A stretch of 64,000 bases of DNA from Clostridiales bacterium (GCA_015055525.1 SVHZ01000002.1:1-64000), one strand, 5' to 3'. Positions 54,250 through 64,000 are shown, counted from the first letter of the stretch. The notes: generated by a model not told the origin, from the sequence alone. Translations and numbers: made by a program.

Positions 54250-55308
54250 ATGGCAAATAAAGTTTTAATGAAAGGAAACGAAGCAATAGCCGAAGCGGCA
54301 ATCAAAGCAGGTTGCATGCACTATTTCGGTTATCCCATAACTCCGCAAACGGAAATTGCCGCTTATATGGCTAAGAAGATGCCTAAAATAGGTGGAACTT
54401 TCTTACAAGCGGAAAGTGAAATTGCCGCAATCAATATGGTTTACGGCGTATCTGCGGCTGGTTATAGAGTAATGACTAGTTCTTCAAGCCCGGGCATTTC
54501 GCTTAAAAGCGAAGGTTTATCATACCTTGCCGGCGCTGATCTTCCCGCAGTTGTAATCAACGTTCAACGCGGTGGCCCCGGTCTTGGCGGTATTCAACCT
54601 AGCCAATCAGATTATTTTCAAGCAACTCGCGGTGGCGGTCACGGTGACTTCCACATGATAGTTCTTGCTCCGGGTAGCGTTCAAGAAATGGCGTCTTTGA
54701 CGGTAAAGGGTTTTGAACTTGCAGATAAATATAGAATGACGTCTATGATACTTGCAGACGGTACGATGGGTCAAATGATGGAACCTGTTGAACTTGACTT
54801 TGAAGTTGCGCCTGCGCCTAATAAGCCTTGGGCAACTAACGGCACTAAGATGCAGAGAAAGCACAATATCGTAAACTCTTTATCTCTTATTCCTGAAGAA
54901 CTTGAAAAGTTCAACTTTGCTCGTTACGAAAGATACAAACAAATCGAAGAAACGGAAGCAATGTGGGAAGAATATAAAGTAGACGATGCTGAAATTATCG
55001 TTACCGCTTACGGTATTGCGTCAAGAGTAACTAAGAACGCTGTTGACGAAGCGAGAAAGAAAGGCATTAAAGTAGGCTTAATCCGTCCTATTACGGTATG
55101 GCCGTTCCCCAAGAAAGCATACGAAAAAATCGTAGGTAAAGCAAAGCATATCGTTTGCGTAGAACTTTCTATGGGTCAAATGATTGAAGACGTTAAACTT
55201 TCGGTTGAATGTAAAGTACCCGTTACTTTATGCAACCGTGCAGGCGGTATGATTCCGTCAACCGAGCAAGTACTTGCAGAGATTGAAAAATACGCAAAGG
55301 GGGAATAA
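54250..55308 (+). CDS. 2-oxoacid:ferredoxin oxidoreductase alpha subunit (VorB/KorA-like)
   Basis: [61 protein letters not shown]. Confidence 0.92.
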   Translation: MANKVLMKGNEAIAEAAIKAGCMHYFGYPITPQTEIAAYMAKKMPKIGGTFLQAESEIAAINMVYGVSAAGYRVMTSSSSPGISLKSEGLSYLAGADLPAVVINVQRGGPGLGGIQPSQSDYFQATRGGGHGDFHMIVLAPGSVQEMASLTVKGFELADKYRMTSMILADGTMGQMMEPVELDFEVAPAPNKPWATNGTKMQRKHNIVNSLSLIPEELEKFNFARYERYKQIEETEAMWEEYKVDDAEIIVTAYGIASRVTKNAVDEARKKGIKVGLIRPITVWPFPKKAYEKIVGKAKHIVCVELSMGQMIEDVKLSVECKVPVTLCNRAGGMIPSTEQVLAEIEKYAKGE

Positions 55309-55312
55309 GAAA

Positions 55313-56068
55313 ATGGCAGTAGTATTTGATAAACCTAAATCACTTGCAGATATTTCTATGCACTATTGCCCCGGTTGTACTCACGGCATAGTTCATAGAT
55401 TAGTTGCCGAAGTTATCGACGAACTCGGCATTGAAGGAAGAACTATCGGTATTGCTCCCGTAGGTTGTTCAGTTATGGCGTACAATTATTTTAATTGCGA
55501 TATGATTGAAGCCGCTCACGGTAGAGCGCCTGCCGTTGCAACGGGCGTTAAAAGAGCAAACCCAGAAGAACATATCGTTTTCACTTATCAAGGTGACGGT
55601 GACTTAGCGTCAATCGGTATGGCTGAAACCGTTCACGCAGCCGCTCGTAATGAAAACATTACGATAATCTTTATAAACAACGCAATTTACGGTATGACGG
55701 GTGGTCAAATGGCGCCCACTTCTCTTCCAGGTCAAGTAACTCAAACTTCTCCGTACGGTAGAGACGTTCAAGCTTGCGGTTTCCCCGTTAGAGTTTGCGA
55801 AATGCTCTCAACTTTAGACGGCCCTGAATACCTTGAAAGAGTAACCGTAAACAGCGTTAAAGCAGTTAAGAACGCCAAGAAGGCAATCAAAAAAGCCTTC
55901 CAAAACCAAATTGACAAGAAAGGTTTCTCACTCGTTGAAGTTTTATCAACTTGCCCAACCAACTGGGGTTTAACTCCTAAGGACGCTCTTAAATGGGTAG
56001 ACGAAAAGATGATTCCGTATTATCCGCTCGGCGTTTACAAAGATAGATCTAATAAGGAGAGTAAATAA
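55313..56068 (+). CDS. 2-oxoacid:ferredoxin oxidoreductase beta subunit (TPP-binding)
   Basis: [60 protein letters not shown]; start re-assigned to MAVVFDKPK. Confidence 0.92.
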   Translation: MAVVFDKPKSLADISMHYCPGCTHGIVHRLVAEVIDELGIEGRTIGIAPVGCSVMAYNYFNCDMIEAAHGRAPAVATGVKRANPEEHIVFTYQGDGDLASIGMAETVHAAARNENITIIFINNAIYGMTGGQMAPTSLPGQVTQTSPYGRDVQACGFPVRVCEMLSTLDGPEYLERVTVNSVKAVKNAKKAIKKAFQNQIDKKGFSLVEVLSTCPTNWGLTPKDALKWVDEKMIPYYPLGVYKDRSNKESK

Positions 56069-56070
56069 TT

Positions 56071-56610
56071 ATGAAAACTACTAAATATTTATTCTCTGGT
56101 TTCGGTGGTCAAGGCATACTTTTCTCTGGTAAGTTTTTAGCATACAAAGGCTTAACCGACGAAAAGAACGTAAGTTGGCTTCCGTCTTACGGCCCTGAAA
56201 TGCGTGGCGGTACGGCAAGTTGTTCGGTTATCGTTAGCGATGAAAGTATAGGTTCTCCTATCGTTGACGCGCCTGACGTTTTAATCGCAATGAACCTTCC
56301 ATCGCTTGATAAGTTTGAAAATACCGTAAGAGCGGGCGGAACTATCATACTTGATAGCACCTTGATTGATAGAAAGGTAAACAGAACTGACGTTGAAGTT
56401 ATTTATCTTCCTGCAACTCGTTTGGCAAGTGAAAACAACTGTCCTACGCTTGCAAACATGATTATCGTTGGCAAACTCTTAAAAGTTACCGGCGAATACG
56501 ATGAAAATTCCATTGAAGCAACTCTTAAAAAGGTAATATCTGCTAAGCGTGCAGACATGCTTGAAGTTAATAAAAAAGCAATGGAAATAGGAGCGAACTA
56601 TGGAGATTAA
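56071..56610 (+). CDS. 2-oxoacid:ferredoxin oxidoreductase gamma subunit
   Basis: [45 protein letters not shown]. Confidence 0.93.
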   Translation: MKTTKYLFSGFGGQGILFSGKFLAYKGLTDEKNVSWLPSYGPEMRGGTASCSVIVSDESIGSPIVDAPDVLIAMNLPSLDKFENTVRAGGTIILDSTLIDRKVNRTDVEVIYLPATRLASENNCPTLANMIIVGKLLKVTGEYDENSIEATLKKVISAKRADMLEVNKKAMEIGANYGD

Positions 56611-57661
56611 AATTCAATTAACAAGCAATAAAAAAGTAAAACCCGATAGTAGCGTGCTTGGTTTCGGTAAATACTTTACCGACCACATGGCTATGATAAC
56701 TTGGAACGCGGAAAAAGGTTGGCACAACGCGAGAATAGTTCCGTTTGAAAACCTTTCTATTCACCCTGCAAGCACCGTTCTTCACTACGGCGCTGAAATC
56801 TTCGAAGGCTTAAAAGCGTATAGAAGAAAAGACGGTGGTGTTCAAATGTTTAGACCTATGGAAAACGTTAAAAGACTTAATCGTTCGGCTGAAAGACTTT
56901 GCCTTCCAACTATTGATGAAGACGTTGCTTTTGAATTGCTCACAAAGTTTGTTGAAATTGAGCAAGAGTGGACTCCGAGCGCAAGCGGAACTTCGTTATA
57001 TTTAAGACCGTTTATGTTTGGTAACGACGAAGCGTTAGGCGTTCACGCCGTTCACAACGCAGAGTTCGTAATTATCGCGTCACCCGTTGGCAGTTATTAT
57101 AAAGAAGGTATCAACCCCGTAAAGATTATGATTGAAAACGAAGACGTTAGAGCCGTTCGCGGTGGTACGGGTTATGCTAAATGCGGTGGTAACTACGCTG
57201 CATCAACAAGAGCGGGCAAGCGCGCCGAAGATAAAGGCTACTCTCAAGTTTTATGGCTTGACGGCGTTGAAAGAAAGTATATCGAAGAAGTTGGCGCAAT
57301 GAACGTTATGTTCAAGATCAACGGAAAAATCGTAACGCCTATGCTTTCAGGCTCAATTCTTCCGGGTATTACGAGAATGAGTTGTATTGAAGTGTTAAAA
57401 TCAAAGGGCTTTGAAGTTGAAGAAAGGCTTTTATCGGTTGACGAACTTTTAGACGCTATGAAAACGGGCGCTTTAGAAGAAGCGTTCGGTTGCGGAACTG
57501 CTGCGGTAATTTCACCTATCGGTGAACTTATGTACGACGGGGTTAAATATCCCGTATCAGGTGGAAAAATTGGCGAAGTTACTCAAATGCTTTACGACAC
57601 TTTAACTGGTATTCAATGGGGTACTGTTGAAGATAAGTTCGGCTGGATATATAAGATATAA
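56600..57661 (+). CDS. ilvE: Branched-chain amino acid aminotransferase
   Basis: LHYGAEIFEGLKAYR, FMFGNDEALGVHAV, GTGYAKCGGNYAASTRAGKRAEDKGYSQVLWLDG. Confidence 0.94.
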   Translation: MEIKIQLTSNKKVKPDSSVLGFGKYFTDHMAMITWNAEKGWHNARIVPFENLSIHPASTVLHYGAEIFEGLKAYRRKDGGVQMFRPMENVKRLNRSAERLCLPTIDEDVAFELLTKFVEIEQEWTPSASGTSLYLRPFMFGNDEALGVHAVHNAEFVIIASPVGSYYKEGINPVKIMIENEDVRAVRGGTGYAKCGGNYAASTRAGKRAEDKGYSQVLWLDGVERKYIEEVGAMNVMFKINGKIVTPMLSGSILPGITRMSCIEVLKSKGFEVEERLLSVDELLDAMKTGALEEAFGCGTAAVISPIGELMYDGVKYPVSGGKIGEVTQMLYDTLTGIQWGTVEDKFGWIYKI

Positions 57662-57671
57662 TTTTAAGACA

Positions 57672-57706
57672 TAAAAAATGCAAGGCTCGATGCCTTGCTT
57701 TTTTTA
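57672..57706 (+). terminator. Terminator after ilvE
   Basis: GCAAGGCTCGATGCCTTGCTTTTTTT. Confidence 0.8.
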
Positions 57707-57707
57707 T

Positions 57708-57835
57708 TCCGTTATAAACGGCGCTATGCTTTGTTCTTTGCAGTTTTCCGAAATTCCTGCGACCAACAAGGTCGCTCCCTTTCCCAAAAACGCAAACGCC
57801 TCGCCTAACTTGTTTTTGACGCCTTAAAATAGATT
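57708..57835. repeat. Interspersed hairpin repeat family copy J
   Basis: CCGTTATAAACGGCGCTATGCTTTGTTCTTTGCAGTTTTCCG...GCGACCAACAAGGTCGC...CCCAAAAACGCAAACGCCTCGCCTAACTTGTTTTTGACGCCTTAAAAT. Confidence 0.82.
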
Positions 57836-57855
57836 TCAACTCAACTTTGAGTTAA

Positions 57856-57955
57856 GCGTGGGCTTGATGCCCGCGCTTTTTTAACGTAAAGTTACAACTA
57901 AAAATGCGTGGACTTGATGCCCCCGCTTTTTTAGCGTAAAATTACAACCAAAAAA
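57856..57955 (+). repeat. Two tandem 50-bp terminator-like units
   Basis: GCGTGGGCTTGATGCCCGCGCTTTTTTAACGTAAAGTTACAACTAAAAAT followed by GCGTGGACTTGATGCCCCCGCTTTTTTAGCGTAAAATTACAACCAAAAAA. Confidence 0.75.
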
Positions 57956-58387
57956 TAAAACAAGTCACATTTTAATAAATAAAAGTCACTTTAAGTTATT
58001 TATTGCTCTTTTCATAGCAAGTAAAATATAATTAGACTCGTGCGTGTATCCAAATATAGTAAAAATAGTTTTAATTTTAATTAAATCTAACTTTTTGGAT
58101 AGAATTTTGCGGTTTTTGAGTAGAATTGGCTATTTTGTAGATGTATAATAAGATTGAGAAGTTGTATAAGTTTAACGAGAAAAAACTTTGCAATTTATAA
58201 AATATTTGGCAGTTTGTACAAATAAACTTACTTCAAAAGTCAATATTTATACAATTAAAGTCAAATATAGAGTAGTTATTGACTTTTAGTCATATTAAAA
58301 TTAAATTATAAACTTGCATAATTTGAATTAAATTATACATAGTTTTATTAAAATTATCGATAACTTTTATTTCTAATAAAAGAAAAA

Positions 58388-58433
58388 TACAGCGAATATT
58401 CGCTGTTTTGTGTTTACACACAAAACACACAGC
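58388..58433. promoter_or_regulatory. Two adjacent perfect hairpins
   Basis: ACAGCGAATATTCGCTGT palindrome then TTTTGTGTTTACACACAAAA. Confidence 0.5.
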
Positions 58434-58500
58434 ATTGACGGGCTTAAAAAATTAAACTTGTTGAAAACTTGTTAGAAAGTTTTTATAGGGGGAATTTATT

Positions 58501-58632
58501 ATGAAAAAATCCTATTTAACTCCGTCGATTAACGTTGTTAACTACAACGTGGTTGACATTGTTACTACGTCTGTAACCACAAGTTACGCACACGTGAAAG
58601 AAAGTTGGCTTGAGTCCGACTGGCTTGCTTAA
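58501..58632 (+). CDS. 43-aa peptide MKKSYLTPSINVVNYNVVDIVTTSVTTSYAHVKESWLESDWLA (not in ORF track)
   Basis: ATG preceded by AGGGGGAATTTATT; ends in TAA 14 nt before the next ATG at 58647. Confidence 0.6.
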   Translation: MKKSYLTPSINVVNYNVVDIVTTSVTTSYAHVKESWLESDWLA

Positions 58633-58646
58633 TAGGGGGGGAGATT

Positions 58647-61600
58647 ATGAACAAATCGTTTAGATCTATTGCTCTTAAATTATTAGGTGTTGCTTTAATC
58701 TTTTGCGTTGTTGTAAGTGGAATTACTTCTATCCCTTCTGCTAGCGTTTTAGCAGATGAAACTTCAGCGTTTGAAGTTACGGAAGGGGCGTCTATTCGTG
58801 ACGGCTCTAAGGAAACTGACGGTAACTACGGTTTACGTTTTGAATCTAAGGTAACCGACGCTTGGTTTACTGAAAACGATTCTACCGTTTACAATTTTGG
58901 TACTCTTATTTTCCCTGCTGATAAGGCTAATGCTTTCAGTAGAGAAAAGTCTGTTAACGACAACAAAGAAGATACCGAAGCGGTAAAATTCATTTCTAAA
59001 CCAAACTATGCAGAAAAAACAGGCTTTACTTGGAGCACTTCAATCGTTTACAACGATAGTGAAGTTGCCAAACTTATGAAAAATAAGTGGCCTGAAAAGT
59101 TTGCAGAAGTTGATCCTACTAACGATGAAATAAAAGAAGTAATGAGAAAGTTATACGCTATGGAATTAACTGCCGTTTCTTTCGTTGAAACTGACAGCGG
59201 TGTAATTTATACCGATAACGAATACACTTCTTCTATGATAAAAGTTGCCGCTCGCCTTCAATCTAATGAAGCTTGGGCTGAAAAAGCAAAAGCATATCTC
59301 GGTGACGGTAAAGTTAAAAATGTAAAAACTTACGTTGATGACGATGATAACGTTATCGCTAAATTTGACGCGCAAGACGTTTCTCAACTCGTTATCGGTA
59401 ACGATACTTTAGTTGCTAATGAAGATTACGTTATCAACGACGGTGCAATCACTTTTAACGCTGATGACGTTGTTGCAAAGAAAGGTACTTACGAAGATAT
59501 TTTCGTATTTGATAGCCAAAACAACTTAACTATTATCAACGTTTTATACGCAACTGACGTTTTATCTACCGCTCAACAAGTTAAGGACGCTCTTGACTAC
59601 GGCAAGTACGACTTAAAATATATGGAAGAAAACTACGAAACCGTAGAATTTAAGGCGCACGACGGCGTTTACGTTCTTGCTAACGATATTGATATGACGG
59701 GTTACACCTTCTATAACAACTATGATACCGCTTATTATTCTAGTGCTATTTATAAGATGGGTAACGTTGGTTTCACTGGAATATTCGACGGTATGGGAAA
59801 CACTATTTCTAACGCTACCGTTGAAGTTAAGAACTATTACGCTGGTAACGTTACCGAAGCATCTTATCCCGTATTAAAGGCTGCAGGTTTCGGCGCATGG
59901 CAAAACCATAAGGGTTACGGTATTTTCCACAGTATTAAAGCAGGCGCGGCTGTTAGAAACGTAGCGTTTGTTAATCTTAATGCAATTGGTCAAGCAGACG
60001 GCAGTAACTCAACTCCGCTTTCAGGTATTTTTGCTCGTACTATTCAAGGTACCGTTGAAAACGTTTATATAGACGTTAACCCCGCATCTAAAGACACGGA
60101 AAATATTAAAGGTCTTTGTTATGACATTTATTATACTGCATCGATTAAAAACGTTGTTATTAACTGGCCTATGAACGACTGGGTATTTGATTATAATGCC
60201 TTAACGACAAATTCATCTTTCACTTACGGAACTTCATCTTTCGCTACTGCTCTTAACAGGACAAATGCAATATACGAAAACATTTACGTTATTTCACCTA
60301 AGCCACTTAGTTATACAGGTGACGGTTCTGAAAAAACTGGCGAACTTGATAGCCTTACCGAAGATTATTTCGTTTACGGCGCTAACGAAAACACTGTTTA
60401 CCACAATCACGCTGTAAACGGCGAAAAGACGTTTGAAGAACTCGTAGTAGATTACAAAAAGGACGGTAAAGTAAGAGTTCTTCCTGCAGCGGTTAAGTAC
60501 AATAGTATTGAAGATGCGGCAAAATCACAAGACCAAACTACTCTTGCTATGAGAGAAGCCCTTGTTAAAACGGGTTATTTCAAAGTAGTTAACAAACAAG
60601 TGGTATGGCACGATGCAAAAGTAAATCAAACAATATCTACTGATATTGATTTCAACGCATCAACCGGTGAACTCATTACTACTGAATTAGACGATCAAGA
60701 AATTTTAAGTATTACTATCGGCGATCAAGTTTTAACTAAAGGCAACGGCTTTGAACAACAAGGCAATGAATTAATTCTCTATGCTAAACAAAGCATCGAC
60801 GATGAAAAAGTTGGCGTTCCGTTTATTGAAAACACAACTTTAACTCCAGAACAAAAAATGACGTTGACCGTAGAAACGAAAGACGTTATCTACACTCTTC
60901 CAAACGTTTACTACTGGACGGCGTTTATTAGTGACGCAGATGATTTTAAGGCGTTCATTGAAATTGACCCGGGTACTACGTACGCTTCGAACTCTTACAA
61001 CAAAGGCTTATATAAACTTGCAAACGATATCGACTTTGAAGATGACGAAGGCAATCTCGTTACTATGGACTACTACAATAGATCAACAAGTAACACAGTA
61101 TATCAAGCAGGTCAAAACGGTTTTGCCGGCGTATTCGATGGCAACGGTTATACTATTGCTGATTTCGCCGCTAAAACTTACGGTTTATTCTCAACTCTTA
61201 CTAGTTACGGTATAAACGGTAGAACGATTGTTGTTAAAAACTTCGCTATGACTAACGTTAGAACTTCTTATAAGTTCGACCCGAATTCTAATACGATAAC
61301 TTACGGTCCTGTTCTTGCTTTTGCAATGCACTGGAACAACAACGTAGATACTGAAATTTCTAATATTTACGTTCAAGTTAATAGCGGTAGCGATATGACT
61401 CACGGTCTTATTGCTACTCCGTGCGCAAAACTTAAGTTGAATAACGTTTTCGTTGAATACAATAAGGCTGCAATCAAGGCTCCTTCTAATTACGTGTTCG
61501 ATAAAGATTATTCTTCTGCCGACGGCAATACTTATATGGCTTATAACCCTACCGTTTGGAATTCAAATCTCAGTAACTCTGCTACGTTATTTAGATCGCT

Positions 61601-62255
61601 TAGAAGAGCGGGAACTACGATGGATCAAAATATAACCAACGTTTACGTTGCATCTCCACAACCAGTTGCTATTCAAATTCTTGCATGTAGCTCAATTTAC
61701 GGTATGTGGACGCATAACGCAACTAATAAGACCCACACTCTTACTAATAGCGGTTATGAAACCGGTACTAGTGGTTACGAATATTACTATGGTTACGCAT
61801 CTAACGAAACAAGGGGAACAGTTCCTGTAATCGTTGATATGAGCGAAGACTTTAAGACTATTTCGTTAATGGATGGTTTCTTTAACAACTCTCTTAAGAC
61901 TGCATATCCTTGCAACAAGTGCGGAAGAATAACTACTACCGAAGCTAAAAATTCGGCTTGTAATATAACCGCAGGCTGTACTGGTAAGTTTGTAAACAAC
62001 GGTCCTGACGGTATTTGGGACGAAGTTGAGTCTTACGTTTGGGGCTTCCACGAACTCGGTGAAAATTATCAAAACCAAGCAATTTCAGGCTCTAACGGTA
62101 TTTGGCAATTTAGCGGTGTTAAGAAGTACGATACTAAGGCTATTATGGACGGCGCTGAAAACACTTACGATTCTTTCGTAGGCGATGCTGGTAACGGTTT
62201 GTGGTCGGCTGAAAACGGTGTTCTTACTTGGGTAGGACACAAAACAAATAGTTAA
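58647..62255 (+). CDS. Large secreted surface protein with GLUG/beta-helix-like repeats
   Basis: N-terminal signal MNKSFRSIALKLLGVALIFCVVVSGITS; repeats NGFAGVFDGNGYTIADF, VGFTGIFDGMGNTISNA; CxxC...C Cys cluster near C-terminus. Confidence 0.75.
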   Translation: MNKSFRSIALKLLGVALIFCVVVSGITSIPSASVLADETSAFEVTEGASIRDGSKETDGNYGLRFESKVTDAWFTENDSTVYNFGTLIFPADKANAFSREKSVNDNKEDTEAVKFISKPNYAEKTGFTWSTSIVYNDSEVAKLMKNKWPEKFAEVDPTNDEIKEVMRKLYAMELTAVSFVETDSGVIYTDNEYTSSMIKVAARLQSNEAWAEKAKAYLGDGKVKNVKTYVDDDDNVIAKFDAQDVSQLVIGNDTLVANEDYVINDGAITFNADDVVAKKGTYEDIFVFDSQNNLTIINVLYATDVLSTAQQVKDALDYGKYDLKYMEENYETVEFKAHDGVYVLANDIDMTGYTFYNNYDTAYYSSAIYKMGNVGFTGIFDGMGNTISNATVEVKNYYAGNVTEASYPVLKAAGFGAWQNHKGYGIFHSIKAGAAVRNVAFVNLNAIGQADGSNSTPLSGIFARTIQGTVENVYIDVNPASKDTENIKGLCYDIYYTASIKNVVINWPMNDWVFDYNALTTNSSFTYGTSSFATALNRTNAIYENIYVISPKPLSYTGDGSEKTGELDSLTEDYFVYGANENTVYHNHAVNGEKTFEELVVDYKKDGKVRVLPAAVKYNSIEDAAKSQDQTTLAMREALVKTGYFKVVNKQVVWHDAKVNQTISTDIDFNASTGELITTELDDQEILSITIGDQVLTKGNGFEQQGNELILYAKQSIDDEKVGVPFIENTTLTPEQKMTLTVETKDVIYTLPNVYYWTAFISDADDFKAFIEIDPGTTYASNSYNKGLYKLANDIDFEDDEGNLVTMDYYNRSTSNTVYQAGQNGFAGVFDGNGYTIADFAAKTYGLFSTLTSYGINGRTIVVKNFAMTNVRTSYKFDPNSNTITYGPVLAFAMHWNNNVDTEISNIYVQVNSGSDMTHGLIATPCAKLKLNNVFVEYNKAAIKAPSNYVFDKDYSSADGNTYMAYNPTVWNSNLSNSATLFRSLRRAGTTMDQNITNVYVASPQPVAIQILACSSIYGMWTHNATNKTHTLTNSGYETGTSGYEYYYGYASNETRGTVPVIVDMSEDFKTISLMDGFFNNSLKTAYPCNKCGRITTTEAKNSACNITAGCTGKFVNNGPDGIWDEVESYVWGFHELGENYQNQAISGSNGIWQFSGVKKYDTKAIMDGAENTYDSFVGDAGNGLWSAENGVLTWVGHKTNS

Positions 62256-62257
62256 TT

Positions 62258-62292
62258 AAAAAAATCTGCGCTCGCATGGGCGCAGATTTTGA
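62258..62292 (+). terminator. Terminator-like hairpin
   Basis: AAAAATCTGCGCtcgcatgGGCGCAGATTTTG. Confidence 0.65.
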
Positions 62293-62322
62293 AAATAAAT
62301 GTATTTTATTAAAAGGTATAAT

Positions 62323-64000
62323 ATGAAAAAAATGACGAGTAAAATAACGGTTTTTATACTTTCGCTTATACTCGCTTTTACTTTCGTAGGGTGTAATGGT
62401 TCTGGTCAAGGCTCAACGCCTGATTCTGAAGGTCCTAACACTTCAATCGTTACTCCAGACGCTCCGTCTTTGAAGATGACTGAAAGTAAAACTTTAATAC
62501 TTGGCGAAACGTTCTTGCTTAATCCCGAAGTTAAAAATGTTGAAGGCGATTTAGTTTGGTCAACTTCAAATAGTTCGGTTGCAACTATTTCAAACGGTTT
62601 AGTAACGGCGGTAGGCGCTGGTACGGCTCAAATTACCGTATCTATTGGCGAATTATTTGCTAAGTGCAACATAACCGTTTCTTATGGTGATTTCAAGCCG
62701 GAACTTTATCCGAGCGTTTCAATGGAAGATGGTAACGTTACCATTTCAATGGGTGGCAATTTCTATCTTTCTCCATATATAAAATATAACGGCACTACTT
62801 ATAACGATGCCGAGTATACTTATTCTACTAGCGACGATAGCGTTGCAACGATAGAAAACGGCGTTATAACGGGCGTTGGCGCGGGTACTGCAATTATCAC
62901 CGTATCTGCTAACTGGCGTGATTTTAATGCGAGTGAAGAGCCTTTCTTGACAAAGACTATTACAGTCGAAGTTAAAGACGACGTTGTATTCTTAGTAAAC
63001 GGCGATATTGCAAGAGGTTTCTCTTTGACAACTCCTGCAAAGTTCCTTTCCGAAAGCGAAAGAAACAACACCGTTCAAATTAAGCCTACCGTAAAAGTTA
63101 ACGGTGGGGAAATCGTCGACGTAACAGACGTTACTTTGACTCCCGTTGGCAATATAGTTTCAGGCGTTGATTACACTTTCCATAAAATTGGCGAAAGATA
63201 CATTTACACCGCTCTTGCTTTGGGTGACAGTTTAGTTACTTTGAAGTACGTTTTAGACGGCGACGTTCACGTTTGCAACTTCTATATTTCTGCAACCCGC
63301 CCAACAAAGGTTGTTGAAGAAAGAATAGAATACTTCAACTTAAAAGCGGGTACTATTAAAATAAAAGAAGACGGCGTTTTGAAAACTTCAACACTCGTAG
63401 AAGAGTTTTGGAGTGAAGGCGTTACTCTTTACGACGCTTATGATGAAAACGGAACGGCTATTCCGTTCAGTAGCGACGGTAGAATTTTACAAGTTTTAGA
63501 TAATAACGCAGAAGGTTACGGCGAAACTACCGTAACACTTGGAACTAAAACTGAAATCTATGAAATTCCTCTCCGCACGGCAGGTCACTTTATCTTTGAT
63601 AAAGAAGATCTCGTTTCCGCCCTCAATGCAAATCCGTATTCGGTAGATAAAGCTGATAAGGGATATTACGTTTTAATGAACGATATCGATATGGAAGGAA
63701 CTATTGTTAACGCTTATTTAACAGGTGGTTTCTACGGAATTTTCGATGGACGCGGTCACGTTATTTATAACTTGGTTTCAGACACTACGTCTTATACCGT
63801 AGACGGCGTTAGCAAGCGCGGTGGCGGTTTATTCAACGTGTTAAAAGGTACGGTTAAAAACGTTGCCTTTGTAAACCTTAAAGGTATTCAAAAAGGCAGT
63901 CACTCATACGTTGGTCTTTTAGGTAGAGAATTTGACTTTGGTCTTATGGAAAACGTTTACATTGACGTAAACCCTGAAACTCTTCCTAAGGGAGTAAATA
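62323..64000 (+). CDS. Lipoprotein with BIG2-like domains and the same FDG-type repeats (truncated by window end)
   Basis: MKKMTSKITVFILSLILAFTFVGCNGS lipobox; LVWSTSNSSVATISNGLVTAVGAGTAQITV; GIFDGRGHVIYNLVSD; no stop before 64000. Confidence 0.8.
   Translation, partial: MKKMTSKITVFILSLILAFTFVGCNGSGQGSTPDSEGPNTSIVTPDAPSLKMTESKTLILGETFLLNPEVKNVEGDLVWSTSNSSVATISNGLVTAVGAGTAQITVSIGELFAKCNITVSYGDFKPELYPSVSMEDGNVTISMGGNFYLSPYIKYNGTTYNDAEYTYSTSDDSVATIENGVITGVGAGTAIITVSANWRDFNASEEPFLTKTITVEVKDDVVFLVNGDIARGFSLTTPAKFLSESERNNTVQIKPTVKVNGGEIVDVTDVTLTPVGNIVSGVDYTFHKIGERYIYTALALGDSLVTLKYVLDGDVHVCNFYISATRPTKVVEERIEYFNLKAGTIKIKEDGVLKTSTLVEEFWSEGVTLYDAYDENGTAIPFSSDGRILQVLDNNAEGYGETTVTLGTKTEIYEIPLRTAGHFIFDKEDLVSALNANPYSVDKADKGYYVLMNDIDMEGTIVNAYLTGGFYGIFDGRGHVIYNLVSDTTSYTVDGVSKRGGGLFNVLKGTVKNVAFVNLKGIQKGSHSYVGLLGREFDFGLMENVYIDVNPETLPKGVN

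Overview
This 64 kb window looks like an AT-rich Clostridia/Firmicutes-type chromosome, probably an uncultured gut anaerobe. That is inferred from gene content only. Its main parts are: (1) a lipoprotein that looks like a polymorphic toxin, with a WHE-type HNH/EndoVII-like C-terminus. (2) An unusual soluble AAA+ / FtsH-M41 fusion protease with a YbjN-like neighbour. (3) A SipW/TasA-like secretion locus. (4) Carbohydrate and metabolic genes (GH28, SGNH, glnA, PatB-like, CapD-like). (5) A glycyl-radical-enzyme bacterial microcompartment (BMC) operon of the B12-independent propanediol / deoxysugar type (about 38.6 to 24.0 kb, minus strand), which ends in a ParA ATPase and a histone-H1-like low-complexity protein. 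(6) A uronate catabolism operon (uxaC/uxaA/uxaB) and GH36. (7) Two T-box-controlled HTH-cupin-acyl-CoA-synthetase fusions next to a 2-oxoacid:ferredoxin oxidoreductase and an ilvE-like aminotransferase. (8) Large secreted surface proteins preceded by a 43-aa peptide. The strongest candidates for undescribed biology are: (a) a T-box (Ile- and Val-specifier) controlled module that may make branched-chain amino acids by reductive carboxylation of branched-chain fatty acids. (b) A ParA + disordered-partner pair at the end of the BMC operon, possibly McdAB-like for BMC positioning. (c) An interspersed intergenic hairpin family with a conserved GACCAANAAGGTC apex and covarying flanks. (d) A GTGATAT-spaced array of five different hairpins between two BMC genes. 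All assignments come from reading sequence and motifs. No database search was run.
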